Assembly (NCBI RefSeq): GCF_004345785.1
Contig: NZ_SLXI01000002.1
Coordinates: 12,470 to 76,469, forward strand
Length of the DNA stretch: 64,000 bases
Source: Bisgaardia hudsonensis
Lineage (GTDB): Bacteria; Pseudomonadota; Gammaproteobacteria; Enterobacterales; Pasteurellaceae
Direction: 5' to 3'
The notes below the pieces were generated by a model that was given only the letters and a program-made list of their open reading frames with translations, was not told where the DNA came from and made no database searches. Position numbers and translations under genes: made by a program. This document shows positions 35,718-46,944 of this stretch, one piece after another. How positions within the stretch are numbered: the first letter of the stretch is position 1; every line of letters begins with the position of its first letter.

Positions 35718-36800
35718 ATGAAACCATCTATTATTAGTAAATTAGAAAGTTTAAATGAACGTCATGAAGAATTAGAAGCATTATTAGGTGATGCTTCGGT
35801 AATTAGCGATCAAGATAAATTTAGAGCCTATTCAAAAGAATATTCACAATTAGAAGATGTGGTTAAATGTTTTGCTCGCTGGAAACAACTTAATAATAAT
35901 TTAGAAGAAGCCGAAATTTTACTTGATGATCCAAGTATGCGTGAAATGGCACAAGAAGAAATTGAAGAATGTAAAACAGAGTTAGAAAATGTTGAACAGC
36001 AATTACAAATTCTACTTTTACCAAAAGATCCAAATGATGAGTATAACGCTTATTTAGAAATTCGAGCTGGAACTGGTGGTGATGAAGCGGGTATTTTTGC
36101 TGGTGATTTATTCCGTATGTATAGCCGTTATGCCGAAACAAAACGCTGGCGAGTAGAAGTATTAAGTGCAAACGAAAGTGAGCAAGGTGGCTTTAAAGAA
36201 ATTATCGTGAAAATTAGTGGTGAGGCAGTTTACGGACAATTAAAATTTGAATCAGGTGGTCATCGTGTGCAACGTGTACCAAAAACGGAATCTCAAGGAC
36301 GAATTCATACTTCTGCTTGTACGGTAGCCGTTATGCCTGAATTACCAGAAAGTGAATTACCTGAAATCAATCCTTCTGATTTAAGAATTGATACTTATCG
36401 TTCTTCTGGTGCGGGGGGACAGCACGTTAATACGACAGATTCAGCGGTACGTATTACCCATATTCCGACAGGGATTGTTGTAGAATGTCAAGATGAACGC
36501 TCGCAACATAAAAATAAAGCAAAAGCGATGTCAGTGTTAGCTTCTCGTATTGTTCAAGCAGAACAAGAAAAACAAGCTCAAGAACAGGCTGATACTCGTC
36601 GTAACTTATTAGGTTCTGGCGATCGTTCAGATAAAATACGTACTTACAATTATCCACAAGGCCGAGTTACTGATCATCGTATTAATTTAACTTTATATCG
36701 TCTTGATGAAGTGATGAATGGTAAAATTGATGAATTAATTCAACCGATTATTACTGAATATCAAGCGGATCAATTAGCTGCACTATCGGAATTAAATTAA
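35718..36800 (+). CDS. prfA: Peptide chain release factor 1
   Basis: RF1 releases peptides at UAA and UAG. The 360 residues match E. coli. The catalytic GGQ is in [18 protein letters not shown] (Gln near 236), the methylation target of PrmC, encoded 0.6 kb downstream. The stop-codon recognition tripeptide reads PKT in [12 protein letters not shown], where E. coli RF1 has PAT; the central position is variable in the P-x-T motif, so recognition should be unaffected. ATG 35718 follows AGGGTCAG. Confidence 0.97.
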   Translation: MKPSIISKLESLNERHEELEALLGDASVISDQDKFRAYSKEYSQLEDVVKCFARWKQLNNNLEEAEILLDDPSMREMAQEEIEECKTELENVEQQLQILLLPKDPNDEYNAYLEIRAGTGGDEAGIFAGDLFRMYSRYAETKRWRVEVLSANESEQGGFKEIIVKISGEAVYGQLKFESGGHRVQRVPKTESQGRIHTSACTVAVMPELPESELPEINPSDLRIDTYRSSGAGGQHVNTTDSAVRITHIPTGIVVECQDERSQHKNKAKAMSVLASRIVQAEQEKQAQEQADTRRNLLGSGDRSDKIRTYNYPQGRVTDHRINLTLYRLDEVMNGKIDELIQPIITEYQADQLAALSELN

Positions 36801-36818
36801 TTTAATATAGGTAACATT

Positions 36819-37316
36819 ATGTTAGTAGAAAATTCAAAGAAAAATATTGTAGAGATTGAAAATGTTGAATTAAAAAAATCATACTGAGCTAGCAAGCCGT
36901 TGCGAAGATTAGGAGCAACTTTAGTTAATCCTATTCTTTTTGTATTTTCTATTTTAGTTGTTCTTTTATTAACTATAGGTCTATCTCCTTTAATAGCATA
37001 TTTTGACTTGGATAGAAAAACTGTTTTTATTACTTCCGATGTATTAATGTTAGTGATTACGTTATTTATTCAATTAATTTTTATGTATGTATATAGACAA
37101 ACCGTTGGAAAAAAATTAATGAAAATTAGAGTAGTTAATTATTATTCAAAACAACAAGTTAGTTTTATACGTTATGTTTTTAGGGAAATATTTGAAGTTA
37201 TTGGAGTACAACTTATATTCATTTATCTTATTAATATAGTGATGATTTTTGTTAATAAAGAAAAACGAACGCTAACAGATTTTTTATTTAGTACGATAGT
37301 GGTTAAAGATAAATAA
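36819..37316 (+). pseudogene. RDD-family membrane protein gene interrupted by an in-frame TGA
   Basis: The frame starting at ATG 36819 (behind AGGTAAC) encodes 22 charged residues and then meets TGA at 36885-36887. It continues without a shift as ASKPLRRLGATLVNPIL, followed by two hydrophobic segments, YRQTVGKKLMKIRVVNY and a final helix pair ending in KRTLTDFLFS. The part after the stop is a typical RDD domain (about 138 residues with the RR, GKKLMKIRV and TLTDFLF signatures). The only start after the stop is TTG 36900, which has no ribosome site and would begin just inside the domain. The simplest reading is a recent nonsense mutation. The rest of the frame is undamaged, so reinitiation or readthrough cannot be excluded. 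Confidence 0.75.
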
Positions 37317-37331
37317 CACCATTGGGTTTTC

Positions 37332-37361
37332 AAAGGCACGATATGGTTTCGTGCCTTTTAT
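37332..37361 (+). terminator. Terminator between the RDD gene and prmC
   Basis: AAAGGCACGA (37332-37341) pairs with TCGTGCCTTT (37349-37358), then T residues. It would separate prfA-RDD from prmC or attenuate read-through into it. Confidence 0.85.
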
Positions 37362-37382
37362 TTATAAGTGGGGATAGTAATT

Positions 37383-38330
37383 TTGCTTAATAATATAATA
37401 ATACAAGATTCTCAAAATTATCAACAATGGTTAGCTAACGCCATAAAACTGTTATCGGAGCATCATCTCAATGATCCCTATGCTGATCCAAAAGTTGATG
37501 CCAATGTATTATTAGAATTTGTAACTAAAAAAACACGTTCTTATATTTTGGCATTTCCTGAAACATTACTTAAGCAAAATGAAATTGAGCAATTATCAGA
37601 ATATGTTTTACGTCGTACTAAAGGTGAACCTATCGCTTATATTCTTGGTGAAAAGGCTTTTTGGAATTTAATATTGGAAGTATCTAAAGACACCTTAATT
37701 CCAAGAGCTGATACGGAAATTCTGGTAGAAAAAGCAATAGATATTATAAAACTTACTTTAAAACAACCGCACTTTTTAAATGGTAAAAAAAAGGAATTTA
37801 ATATTTTAGATCTTGGAACAGGAACTGGAGCAATTGCATTAGCATTGGCTTATGAGTTATTTCCACTTTTTGACAAGTGCGGTATAAAATTAAATATTAT
37901 TGGCGTTGATTTTCTGGAAAGTGCTGTTTCACTAGCTAAGCGAAATGCGGAAAGAAATCAGCTAAGAGATAAAGTACAATTTATACAAAGTGATTGGTTC
38001 AAGCAATTACCTAAGATAAAATTTGATCTAATTGTCAGTAATCCACCTTATATTGATGAAGAAGACGAAAATTTAACACAAGGCGATGTTATTTTTGAGC
38101 CGAAAACAGCCCTAATTGCAAATGAACAAGGTTATGCTGATTTAAGATTGATTATTGAACAATCACCTCATTATTTGCAACAAAAAGGCTGGTTGATCTT
38201 AGAGCATGGCTGGCAACAAGGGGAAAAAGTGCGGTCAATTTTTAAAGAATTTTTGTGGCAGAAGGTTGAAACGGCAAAGGATTATAACAATAATGATAGA
38301 ATTACTTTGGGTCAAATAAACAATAATTAG
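37383..38330 (+). CDS. prmC: Release factor glutamine methyltransferase
   Basis: PrmC methylates the GGQ glutamine of RF1 and RF2. The SAM-binding segment ILDLGTGTGAIALALAYE and the catalytic LIVSNPPYIDEEDE are intact. TTG 37383 is favoured, because GGGGAT lies 8 bases upstream; GTG 37368 is an alternative adding five residues. At 315 residues it is longer than E. coli PrmC (277). Part of the excess lies around three in-frame uptake signals (37766-37774, 37875-37883, 38227-38235), the first encoding QPHFL just before the SAM motif. Confidence 0.93.
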   Translation: MLNNIIIQDSQNYQQWLANAIKLLSEHHLNDPYADPKVDANVLLEFVTKKTRSYILAFPETLLKQNEIEQLSEYVLRRTKGEPIAYILGEKAFWNLILEVSKDTLIPRADTEILVEKAIDIIKLTLKQPHFLNGKKKEFNILDLGTGTGAIALALAYELFPLFDKCGIKLNIIGVDFLESAVSLAKRNAERNQLRDKVQFIQSDWFKQLPKIKFDLIVSNPPYIDEEDENLTQGDVIFEPKTALIANEQGYADLRLIIEQSPHYLQQKGWLILEHGWQQGEKVRSIFKEFLWQKVETAKDYNNNDRITLGQINNN

Positions 38331-38338
38331 GATAAAAT

Positions 38339-40016
<1,678 letters not shown>

Positions 40017-40048
40017 TCGTGTTATAAATAAAAAAACAGGAGCGTATG

Positions 40049-40993
40049 ATGAATATTGTATTTCTAGATAGCACCGCTATTCCAAACCATATTCCAGTGC
40101 CTCGTCCAAGTTTTCAACATACTTGGATTGAATACGAGCATACATCAGCGGAGCAAACTGTTGAGCGAGCAAAAAATGCGGATATCGTTATCACGAGTAA
40201 AGTATTATTTAGTCGTGAAGTAATGCAACAGTTACCAAAATTAAAACTTATTGCTATTACTGCCACAGGTACTAATAATGTCGATTTAGTTGCAGCAGAA
40301 GAATTAGGTATTACTGTAAAAAATGTAACAGGTTATTCAGCGGTAACGGTTCCAGAACACGTTATTGGATTGATTTTTGCATTAAAACATAGCCTAATGA
40401 ATTGGTATAAAGATCAATTAACAGCAAAATGGGCAGATAGTAAACAATTTTGTTATTTTGATTATCCGATTACTGATGTTCGAGGTGCTACATTGGGCGT
40501 TATCGGAAAAGGTAGTATTGGTTCAGAAATTGGAAAATTAGCGACCGCACTTGGTATGAAAGTGATTTATGCTGAACGTAAAGGGGCAACAGAAATCCGA
40601 GATGGTTATTTGCCTTTTGAAGAAGTATTACAGACAGCAGATATTATCACATTACATTGTCCTTTGACTGAACAAACGACTAATTTAATTAATGCTGATA
40701 CGCTAAAACTAATGAAACCTACTGCATATTTAATTAATACGGGACGAGGTCCTTTAATTGATGAGCAAGCTTTAGCTGATGCTTTAATCAATAAACAAAT
40801 TGGTGCTGCAGCTGTTGATGTATTAGTTAAAGAACCACCTGAAAAAGATAATCCTTTGATTAAAGCAGCCACTTTTTTACCTAATTTAATTATTACGCCG
40901 CATATTGCTTGGGCATCAGATAGTGCGGTCACCACTTTAGTGAATAAAGTAGCACAAAATATTGAAGATTTTGTTAAAGAATTTCATCAGTAA
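40049..40993 (+). CDS. D-isomer-specific 2-hydroxyacid dehydrogenase
   Basis: A 314-residue NAD-dependent dehydrogenase of the D-2-hydroxyacid (glycerate/hydroxypyruvate/lactate) family. The NAD loop is GVIGKGSIGSEIGKLA (near 147-162). The catalytic Arg is in LINTGRGPLID, the Glu in VLVKEPPEKDNPL and the His in ITPHIAWAS. Substrate choice (glycerate, hydroxypyruvate or lactate) cannot be fixed from sequence. Two ATGs are adjacent; the second (40049) is better spaced from GGAG at 40039-40042. kdsA lies upstream and lolC downstream, the same order I recall from H. influenzae. An uptake signal lies at 40544-40552. Confidence 0.9.
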   Translation: MNIVFLDSTAIPNHIPVPRPSFQHTWIEYEHTSAEQTVERAKNADIVITSKVLFSREVMQQLPKLKLIAITATGTNNVDLVAAEELGITVKNVTGYSAVTVPEHVIGLIFALKHSLMNWYKDQLTAKWADSKQFCYFDYPITDVRGATLGVIGKGSIGSEIGKLATALGMKVIYAERKGATEIRDGYLPFEEVLQTADIITLHCPLTEQTTNLINADTLKLMKPTAYLINTGRGPLIDEQALADALINKQIGAAAVDVLVKEPPEKDNPLIKAATFLPNLIITPHIAWASDSAVTTLVNKVAQNIEDFVKEFHQ

Positions 40994-41012
40994 AATAAAA
41001 TATTAATGATAC

Positions 41013-41040
41013 TAGGCGGATAATTCATCCGCCTAATTTT
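41013..41040 (+). terminator. Terminator between the hydroxyacid dehydrogenase gene and lolC
   Basis: TAGGCGGAT (41013-41021) pairs with ATCCGCCTA (41027-41035) around a five-base loop, followed by ATTTT. It ends 12 bp before lolC, so it may only partly terminate. Confidence 0.75.
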
Positions 41041-41052
41041 AAATAGGATTTT

Positions 41053-42237
41053 ATGAATATCTCTTTATTTATTGCGATGCGTTATTGGCGATCTAAAAGT
41101 GCCGATCGCTTTGGACGTTTAGTTGGATTTCTTGCTAGTATTGGTATTGTATTGGGTGTGATGGCATTGATTATTGTCTTATCAGTAATGAATGGGCTTG
41201 AGCAACATCAAAAAAAACAAGTGCTTAGTAATATTCCTCATGCAATTATTACACCAACAAAAGGACAAATTGATTTACAGCAACAGTCTCCTCAATTAGC
41301 TGATTTTATTAATAAAGTTGTCCCAATAAATACAACTAATGTTATTTTACAGACTAGTCGAGGAATTAATGCAGGGCAAGTCATTGGCATTAGTGATTTT
41401 TCTGATGATGATTTATTGTCTGCGTTTTCTGCTGATTCTTTTGATAATATTTTACCTAAGGGCGAATATAAATTAATTATCGGGGAATTATTAGCGAATA
41501 AATTACAAGTAACAAAAGGTGATAAAATTCGAGTTATTATTACCGAAAATAGTCAATATACGCCTTTTGGAAGAGTGCCGGTACAACGTTTATTTACTAT
41601 AAGTGGTATTTATCCGTCTTTTTCTGATGTATCAAATTATGAAATATTTGCTAATTTAGCAGATATTGGACGGTTAATGCGAATTAAACCAAATGAAGCT
41701 CAAGGTTATCGTTTATTTTTAGAGGATCCATTTCAAGTAACAGATTTAGAAAATAGCTCATCTTTGAAAGATTGGAAAATTTCTGATTGGCGAACACAAA
41801 AAGGCGAGTTTTTCCAAGCGGTAAAAATGGAAAAAAATATGATGGGCTTATTGGTGAGTTTAATTATTATTGTAGCAGTATCTAATATTATCACCTCTTT
41901 AAGTTTAATGGTGGTGGATAAACAAGGCGAAATTGCTATTTTACAAACTCAAGGTTTAATGAAATCACAAGTTAGGAATATCTTTATTTTTCAAGGTTTT
42001 TTAGTGGGAATTATGGGAACGCTATTAGGTTCAATACTAGGTGTCATTATTACTAGTTATTTAGACCAAATTATTCGTTGGTTTAATCCACAAGGCGTTT
42101 ATTTACCGACAGAAATTAATTATTCACAAATTTTAATGATTATATTAATCTCTCTAGTGTTTTCTTTATTATCAACAATTTATCCGGCATACAGAGCATC
42201 AAAAATCGATCCAGCTGCTGCATTGCGATATGAATAA
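41053..42237 (+). CDS. lolC: Lipoprotein-releasing ABC transporter, permease LolC
   Basis: LolC is a membrane subunit of LolCDE, which extracts outer-membrane lipoproteins from the inner membrane and passes them to LolA. It has 394 residues: an N-terminal helix (ASIGIVLGVMALIIVLSVMN, near 29-48), a large periplasmic domain (about 50-260), and three C-terminal helices, the last before SLLSTIYPAYRASKIDPAAA. The Hook-type beta hairpin region GQIDLQQQSPQ is in the periplasmic part. It forms an operon with lolD and lolE. Confidence 0.95.
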   Translation: MNISLFIAMRYWRSKSADRFGRLVGFLASIGIVLGVMALIIVLSVMNGLEQHQKKQVLSNIPHAIITPTKGQIDLQQQSPQLADFINKVVPINTTNVILQTSRGINAGQVIGISDFSDDDLLSAFSADSFDNILPKGEYKLIIGELLANKLQVTKGDKIRVIITENSQYTPFGRVPVQRLFTISGIYPSFSDVSNYEIFANLADIGRLMRIKPNEAQGYRLFLEDPFQVTDLENSSSLKDWKISDWRTQKGEFFQAVKMEKNMMGLLVSLIIIVAVSNIITSLSLMVVDKQGEIAILQTQGLMKSQVRNIFIFQGFLVGIMGTLLGSILGVIITSYLDQIIRWFNPQGVYLPTEINYSQILMIILISLVFSLLSTIYPAYRASKIDPAAALRYE

Positions 42238-42264
42238 GGTCAATTTAACTAAGATACAATAATT

Positions 42265-42951
42265 ATGAATACAAATATATTATTAGAATGTCGAAATATC
42301 AGTAAGTTTTATCAAGAAGGAACGACACAAACTCAAGTATTAAAAGATGTTAATTTTTCTATAAATAAAGGAGAGTTAGTGGCGATTGTGGGGAGTTCTG
42401 GCTCTGGTAAAAGCACGTTGTTACATACTTTAGGGGGGCTAGATAAACCCTCTAGTGGCGAAGTTTTTTTAAGAGGGCAATCACTACAAAAAGTCAGTAG
42501 TAATGCACTTGCTAGGTTACGTAATGAAAATTTAGGTTTTGTATATCAATTTCATCATCTTATGGCAGATTTTTCTGCATTGGAAAATGTAATGATGCCA
42601 ATGTTAATTGGCAAAAAAGATAGAGAAGAGGCACTATCAAAAGCAGAGAAAATGTTAAGTGCGGTTGGATTATCTCACAGAATTTCCCATAAACCCTCAG
42701 CATTATCAGGCGGGGAACGTCAACGTGTTGCTATTGCAAGGGCATTAGTCAATGATCCTGCTTTAGTATTAGCGGATGAGCCGACAGGAAACTTAGATCA
42801 TAAAACAACGGAAAGTATTTTTGAATTAATTAAAGAATTAAACGAACGACAACATATTGCTTTTTTGCTTGTTACTCATGATTTAGGTTTAGCCAAAAAG
42901 TTATCTCGTTGCTTAACAATGCGAGATGGTGTATTAAGTGAGAATGAATAA
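42265..42951 (+). CDS. lolD: Lipoprotein-releasing ABC transporter, ATPase LolD
   Basis: A 228-residue cytoplasmic ATPase of the MacB-like ABC class. Walker A is GSSGSGKST (near 43-51), the signature [15 protein letters not shown] is near 144, and Walker B is [12 protein letters not shown]. The Q-loop segment [20 protein letters not shown] is typical of LolD, including the His-rich turn. The stop overlaps lolE's start (TAATG). An in-frame uptake signal lies at 42657-42665. Confidence 0.96.
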   Translation: MNTNILLECRNISKFYQEGTTQTQVLKDVNFSINKGELVAIVGSSGSGKSTLLHTLGGLDKPSSGEVFLRGQSLQKVSSNALARLRNENLGFVYQFHHLMADFSALENVMMPMLIGKKDREEALSKAEKMLSAVGLSHRISHKPSALSGGERQRVAIARALVNDPALVLADEPTGNLDHKTTESIFELIKELNERQHIAFLLVTHDLGLAKKLSRCLTMRDGVLSENE

Positions 42952-44201
42952 TGAATACTCCTTTTTTTATTAGCTGGCGTTATCAAAGAAGTAAACAAAA
43001 AAATCGTTTAGTTTCGCTCATTTCTGCATTTTCAAGTATTGGCATTGCACTTGGTGTGGCGGTGTTAATCATTGGATTAAGTGCGATGAATGGTTTTGAA
43101 CGAGAATTAAATCAACGTATTTTAGCTATTGTTCCTCACGTTGAAATATCTGCTTATCAAATAAATGGCGATGAGCGATTACAAACTTGGCAAAATCTAG
43201 CCGCACTTTTAAAAGAAAATCAAGAGATAGAAGCGGTGTCACCTTTTGTTACCTTTACGGCATTAATCGAAAATGGTACAAAATTAAAAGTTGCTCAAAT
43301 AAAAGGTGTGAATAAAGCGTCTCAAGATAATGTAAGCCAAATTGGTAATTATGTATTGAATGAAGGCTGGCAACATTTTGCTCAAGACGGGGGATTAGTG
43401 CTTGGTGCCGGAATTGCTAAAGATCTTGGCGTTACGGAAGGAGATTGGGTTACGCTATTGCTGTCTCAAAATAATGAGGACAATAAATTTGCACAGCCTA
43501 TTCGCCAACGTATGCGAGTAAGTGCTATTTTACGTTTAGATGGGCAACTAGATCATAGCTATGCTTTAATGCCACTTGAACAAGCTCAAGTGTTTCTTAA
43601 TTATAATCAAAATGAAGTAACAGGATTAGAATTAAAAGTAAAAAATCCTTTTATGGTGAATGAGATTTATTATGAAGGGCTAGAACGTTATCCGCAGATG
43701 TTATCTGCTGAAAATTGGATAAGTAAATTTGGGTATATGTATAACGATATTCGCTTAATTAGAACGGTAATGTATATTGCAATGGTACTAGTGATTGGCG
43801 TGGCTTGTTTTAATATTATTTCTACTTTAATTATGGCGGTAAAAGATAAACAAGGTGATATTGCAATAATGAGAACCTTAGGTGCAAATGATCATTTTAT
43901 TCGAAAGATTTTTATTTTTTATGGTTTACAAGTTGGTATGAAAGGTTGCCTTATTGGTATAGTATTAGGTATTGTTTTAGCGTTAAATTTAACGGAAATC
44001 ATTCGTAGTATTGAATGGTTATTGAACAAAAAATTATTGTCAGATGGTATTTATTTTGTGGATTTTTTACCAAGTGAATTACATTGGCAAGATATTGTAT
44101 TAGTGTTTATTTCTGCTTTAGTTTTAAGCTTATTAGCAAGTTTATATCCTTCAAACCGAGCGTCAAAATTACAGCCAGCTCAAGTTTTAAGCAGTTATTA
44201 G
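42951..44201 (+). CDS. lolE: Lipoprotein-releasing ABC transporter, permease LolE
   Basis: The 416-residue second membrane subunit, homologous to LolC. An N-terminal helix (FSSIGIALGVAVLIIGLSAM) is followed by a periplasmic domain of about 200 residues and three C-terminal helices. The ending ALVLSLLASLYPSNRASKLQ mirrors LolC. LolE binds the lipoprotein substrate. Having distinct LolC and LolE, rather than one LolF, is usual for gammaproteobacteria. Confidence 0.95.
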   Translation: MNTPFFISWRYQRSKQKNRLVSLISAFSSIGIALGVAVLIIGLSAMNGFERELNQRILAIVPHVEISAYQINGDERLQTWQNLAALLKENQEIEAVSPFVTFTALIENGTKLKVAQIKGVNKASQDNVSQIGNYVLNEGWQHFAQDGGLVLGAGIAKDLGVTEGDWVTLLLSQNNEDNKFAQPIRQRMRVSAILRLDGQLDHSYALMPLEQAQVFLNYNQNEVTGLELKVKNPFMVNEIYYEGLERYPQMLSAENWISKFGYMYNDIRLIRTVMYIAMVLVIGVACFNIISTLIMAVKDKQGDIAIMRTLGANDHFIRKIFIFYGLQVGMKGCLIGIVLGIVLALNLTEIIRSIEWLLNKKLLSDGIYFVDFLPSELHWQDIVLVFISALVLSLLASLYPSNRASKLQPAQVLSSY

Positions 44202-44310
44202 TAAAATATTAAATTTATCTGAAAAATTAAGTTTGCTAGAAAGTATATTTATGATAGATTTCTATTATGAACTATTATAGTAGTACAATAAAAATTAAGG
44301 TGAGTAATTT

Positions 44311-45396
44311 ATGACAAATAGTAAGCAAAAATTATATATTGAAAATGATGATAAAAGAATCAATAAGATTGAACAAGTTTTACCACCTGTTGCATTATTA
44401 GAAAAATATCCAGCGAGTGCGATTGCGGCAAAAACAGTGAGAGAAACACGCCAAAAAATACATAATATTATTCATGCTCAAGATGATCGATTATTAGTTG
44501 TCGTTGGACCTTGTTCTATTCATGATCCTGTTGCTGCGATTGATTATGCAAAACGTTTGCAAGAGTTAAGAGAGAAATATAAAGATACACTTGAAATTGT
44601 GATGCGTGTTTATTTTGAAAAACCTCGAACCACAGTTGGTTGGAAAGGGTTGATCAACGATCCTTATTTAAATAATTCCTATGCGTTGAATGATGGTTTA
44701 CGCATTGCAAGAAAGTTACTTTCGGATATAAATGATCTTCAATTACCAACAGCAGGTGAATTTTTAGATATGATAACTCCACAGTACCTTGCTGATTTTA
44801 TGAGCTGGGGAGCAATTGGAGCAAGAACAACAGAATCTCAGGTTCATCGTGAATTAGCTTCCGGATTATCCTGTGCGGTTGGTTTTAAAAATGCCACGAA
44901 TGGCAGTGTACGTATTGCATTAGATGCGATAGGCGCAGCGGAAGCACCACATTATTTCCTTTCCGTCACTAAATTTGGAAATTCGGCTATCGTTTCAACA
45001 AATGGTAATGAAGATTGTCATATTATTTTACGAGGTGGTGATCAAGGACCTAATTATTCTGCTAATGATATTGAAAAAGTTTGTACGGATATCAAAAAAT
45101 CTGGTCGTATTCCACATCTTATGGTGGACTTTAGCCATGCTAATAGTAATAAACAATTTAAAAAACAAATTGATGTATGCGAAGATATTTGTCAACAGAT
45201 TAGTGGTGGTTCTACATTTATTTTTGGCGTGATGATTGAAAGTCATTTAGTCGAAGGAAGACAAGATATCTGTGTCGATAAACCTTTAGTCTATGGACAG
45301 AGTGTTACCGATGCTTGTATTGGTTGGAATGATACGGAATTAGTATTAGAAAATTTATCGAATGCAATTTTAGCAAGACGCCAAAAAAATAATTAA
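44311..45396 (+). CDS. aroG: 3-deoxy-7-phosphoheptulonate synthase (class I DAHP synthase)
   Basis: This enzyme condenses phosphoenolpyruvate with erythrose-4-phosphate at the start of aromatic amino acid synthesis. The 361 residues carry the metal- and substrate-binding set: VVGPCSIHDPVAA (metal Cys near 69), EKPRTTVGWKGLINDP, IGARTTESQ, and a late His/Glu/Asp set in MVDFSHANSNKQ, GVMIESHLVEG and SVTDACIGW. AroG, AroF and AroH isozymes differ in feedback by Phe, Tyr or Trp; resemblance is greatest to AroG, but the inhibitor is not certain. ATG 44311 is preceded by AAGGTGAG. Confidence 0.93.
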   Translation: MTNSKQKLYIENDDKRINKIEQVLPPVALLEKYPASAIAAKTVRETRQKIHNIIHAQDDRLLVVVGPCSIHDPVAAIDYAKRLQELREKYKDTLEIVMRVYFEKPRTTVGWKGLINDPYLNNSYALNDGLRIARKLLSDINDLQLPTAGEFLDMITPQYLADFMSWGAIGARTTESQVHRELASGLSCAVGFKNATNGSVRIALDAIGAAEAPHYFLSVTKFGNSAIVSTNGNEDCHIILRGGDQGPNYSANDIEKVCTDIKKSGRIPHLMVDFSHANSNKQFKKQIDVCEDICQQISGGSTFIFGVMIESHLVEGRQDICVDKPLVYGQSVTDACIGWNDTELVLENLSNAILARRQKNN

Positions 45397-45419
45397 TTTT
45401 TTGAATAATAAACATTCAT

Positions 45420-45450
45420 AAGTGCGGTTATTTTTGACCGCACTTTTTTA
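45420..45450 (+). terminator. Terminator built from an inverted uptake-signal pair, after aroG
   Basis: AAGTGCGGT (45420-45428) and ACCGCACTT (45437-45445) form a perfect stem with an eight-base loop, followed by T residues. Use of paired uptake signals as terminators is well known in this family. Confidence 0.93.
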
Positions 45451-45525
45451 TTTTCTATTTCTGATTAAATATTACGGTAATTTGTTATATCATATAAAGC
45501 AATTTCTATAAATGATACTCATTGA

Positions 45526-46929
45526 ATGGCAAAACAAATGTCTAAAACAAATCATCAAGTAAAAGAAAGCAAGTTTGAACACATATCAACTCCTCCCCAT
45601 TCTATTGAAGCTGAACAAGCAGTAATAGGCAGTTTATTATTAAGTGATAGTTACTGGGATGCCGTTAGCGATATTTTGATTCCTGAAGATTTTTATAGTT
45701 TTGAACATAAAATGATCTATCAAGAAATAGCAAGTTTGTTTGCTCAAAATAAAGCGGTCGATTTATTGACTCTTGATAATGCCTTAAAGTCTAAAGAATT
45801 AGATGAAAAAGTAGGCGGTTTTGCTTATTTAGCTGAGCTACATCACAATACTACTAGTGCTGCAAACGTTGTTGCTTATGCCAATATTGTACGAGATAAG
45901 GCAATATTGAGAGAATTAATCGCAGTCGGTAATCGTATTGCTAAAAATGCCTATTTACCGAAGGGACAAGACGTTAAAGAAATTCTTGATGAGGCGGAAA
46001 AAGATGTTTTTTCTATCGCAGAAAAACGTACATCTTCTCAAGAAGGACCTGTTAATGTAATGAATATTCTTATGAATACTGTGGATAAAATAGAACAGTT
46101 ATCAAAAAATAAAAGTAACACAGGGATTACTGGTGTTTCCACAGGTTTTATTGATTTAGATAAAAAAACAACGGGATTACAGCCTTCAGACCTTATTATT
46201 ATCGCAGCAAGACCTTCAATGGGTAAGACTACATTTGCAATGAATTTATGTGAAAATGTCGCCCTAGCAGCAGAAAAACCTGTTCTTGTCTTTAGCTTAG
46301 AGATGCCCGCAGAACAAATTATGGTGCGTATGATTTCCTCACTTTCCCGTGTAGAACAAAATAAATTAAGAACAGGACAGGGGCTTGATCAAAAAGATTT
46401 TGCTAAGATTGGTAGTACATTAGGTTTATTTGAGAAAAAACCAAATCTATATATTGATGATTCTTCAGGTTTAACGCCAACTGAATTACGTGCGAGAGCA
46501 AGGCGTGTTTATCGTGAACACGAAGGGCTAAGTTTAATTATGGTGGATTATTTACAATTAATGCGAGCCCCGGGTTTTTCAGAAAATAGAACCTTGGAAA
46601 TTGCTGAAATTTCTCGATCTTTAAAATCATTAGCAAAGGAATTAGAAGTACCAGTAGTAGCACTTTCTCAGCTGAATCGTACTCTTGAAAATCGTGCAGA
46701 TAAACGTCCGATTAATTCAGATTTACGTGAGTCAGGCTCAATCGAGCAAGATGCCGATTTAATTATGTTTATTTATCGTGATGAGGTATATAACGAGAAT
46801 TCAGAAGAGAAAGGTATTGCAGAGATAATTATTGGTAAACAGCGTAATGGACCTATTGGAAAAATAAGATTAAGATTCCAAGGGCAAATATCTCGTTTTG
46901 AAAATTTAGCAAAAGCAGAAGAATATTAG
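45526..46929 (+). CDS. dnaB: Replicative DNA helicase DnaB
   Basis: DnaB is the hexameric replication-fork helicase. The 467 residues match E. coli (471). The N-terminal collar domain (HSIEAEQAVIGSLLL, near 26-40) is followed by a linker and a RecA-like domain. Walker A is AARPSMGKTTFAMN, Walker B is LIMVDYLQLM, and DLRESGSIEQDADLIMFI carries the arginine-finger region. ATG 45538 is a second possible start four codons inside. alr follows after 15 bp, the same dnaB-alr pair seen in E. coli and H. influenzae. Confidence 0.97.
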   Translation: MAKQMSKTNHQVKESKFEHISTPPHSIEAEQAVIGSLLLSDSYWDAVSDILIPEDFYSFEHKMIYQEIASLFAQNKAVDLLTLDNALKSKELDEKVGGFAYLAELHHNTTSAANVVAYANIVRDKAILRELIAVGNRIAKNAYLPKGQDVKEILDEAEKDVFSIAEKRTSSQEGPVNVMNILMNTVDKIEQLSKNKSNTGITGVSTGFIDLDKKTTGLQPSDLIIIAARPSMGKTTFAMNLCENVALAAEKPVLVFSLEMPAEQIMVRMISSLSRVEQNKLRTGQGLDQKDFAKIGSTLGLFEKKPNLYIDDSSGLTPTELRARARRVYREHEGLSLIMVDYLQLMRAPGFSENRTLEIAEISRSLKSLAKELEVPVVALSQLNRTLENRADKRPINSDLRESGSIEQDADLIMFIYRDEVYNENSEEKGIAEIIIGKQRNGPIGKIRLRFQGQISRFENLAKAEEY

Positions 46930-46944
46930 AGGTAAAAAGTATAA

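Noticed and set aside
36819-37316. Selenocysteine codon at TGA 36885
   Set aside because: RDD proteins are not known selenoproteins, the position lies in a variable leader before the domain, and no clear hairpin follows at the distance needed.
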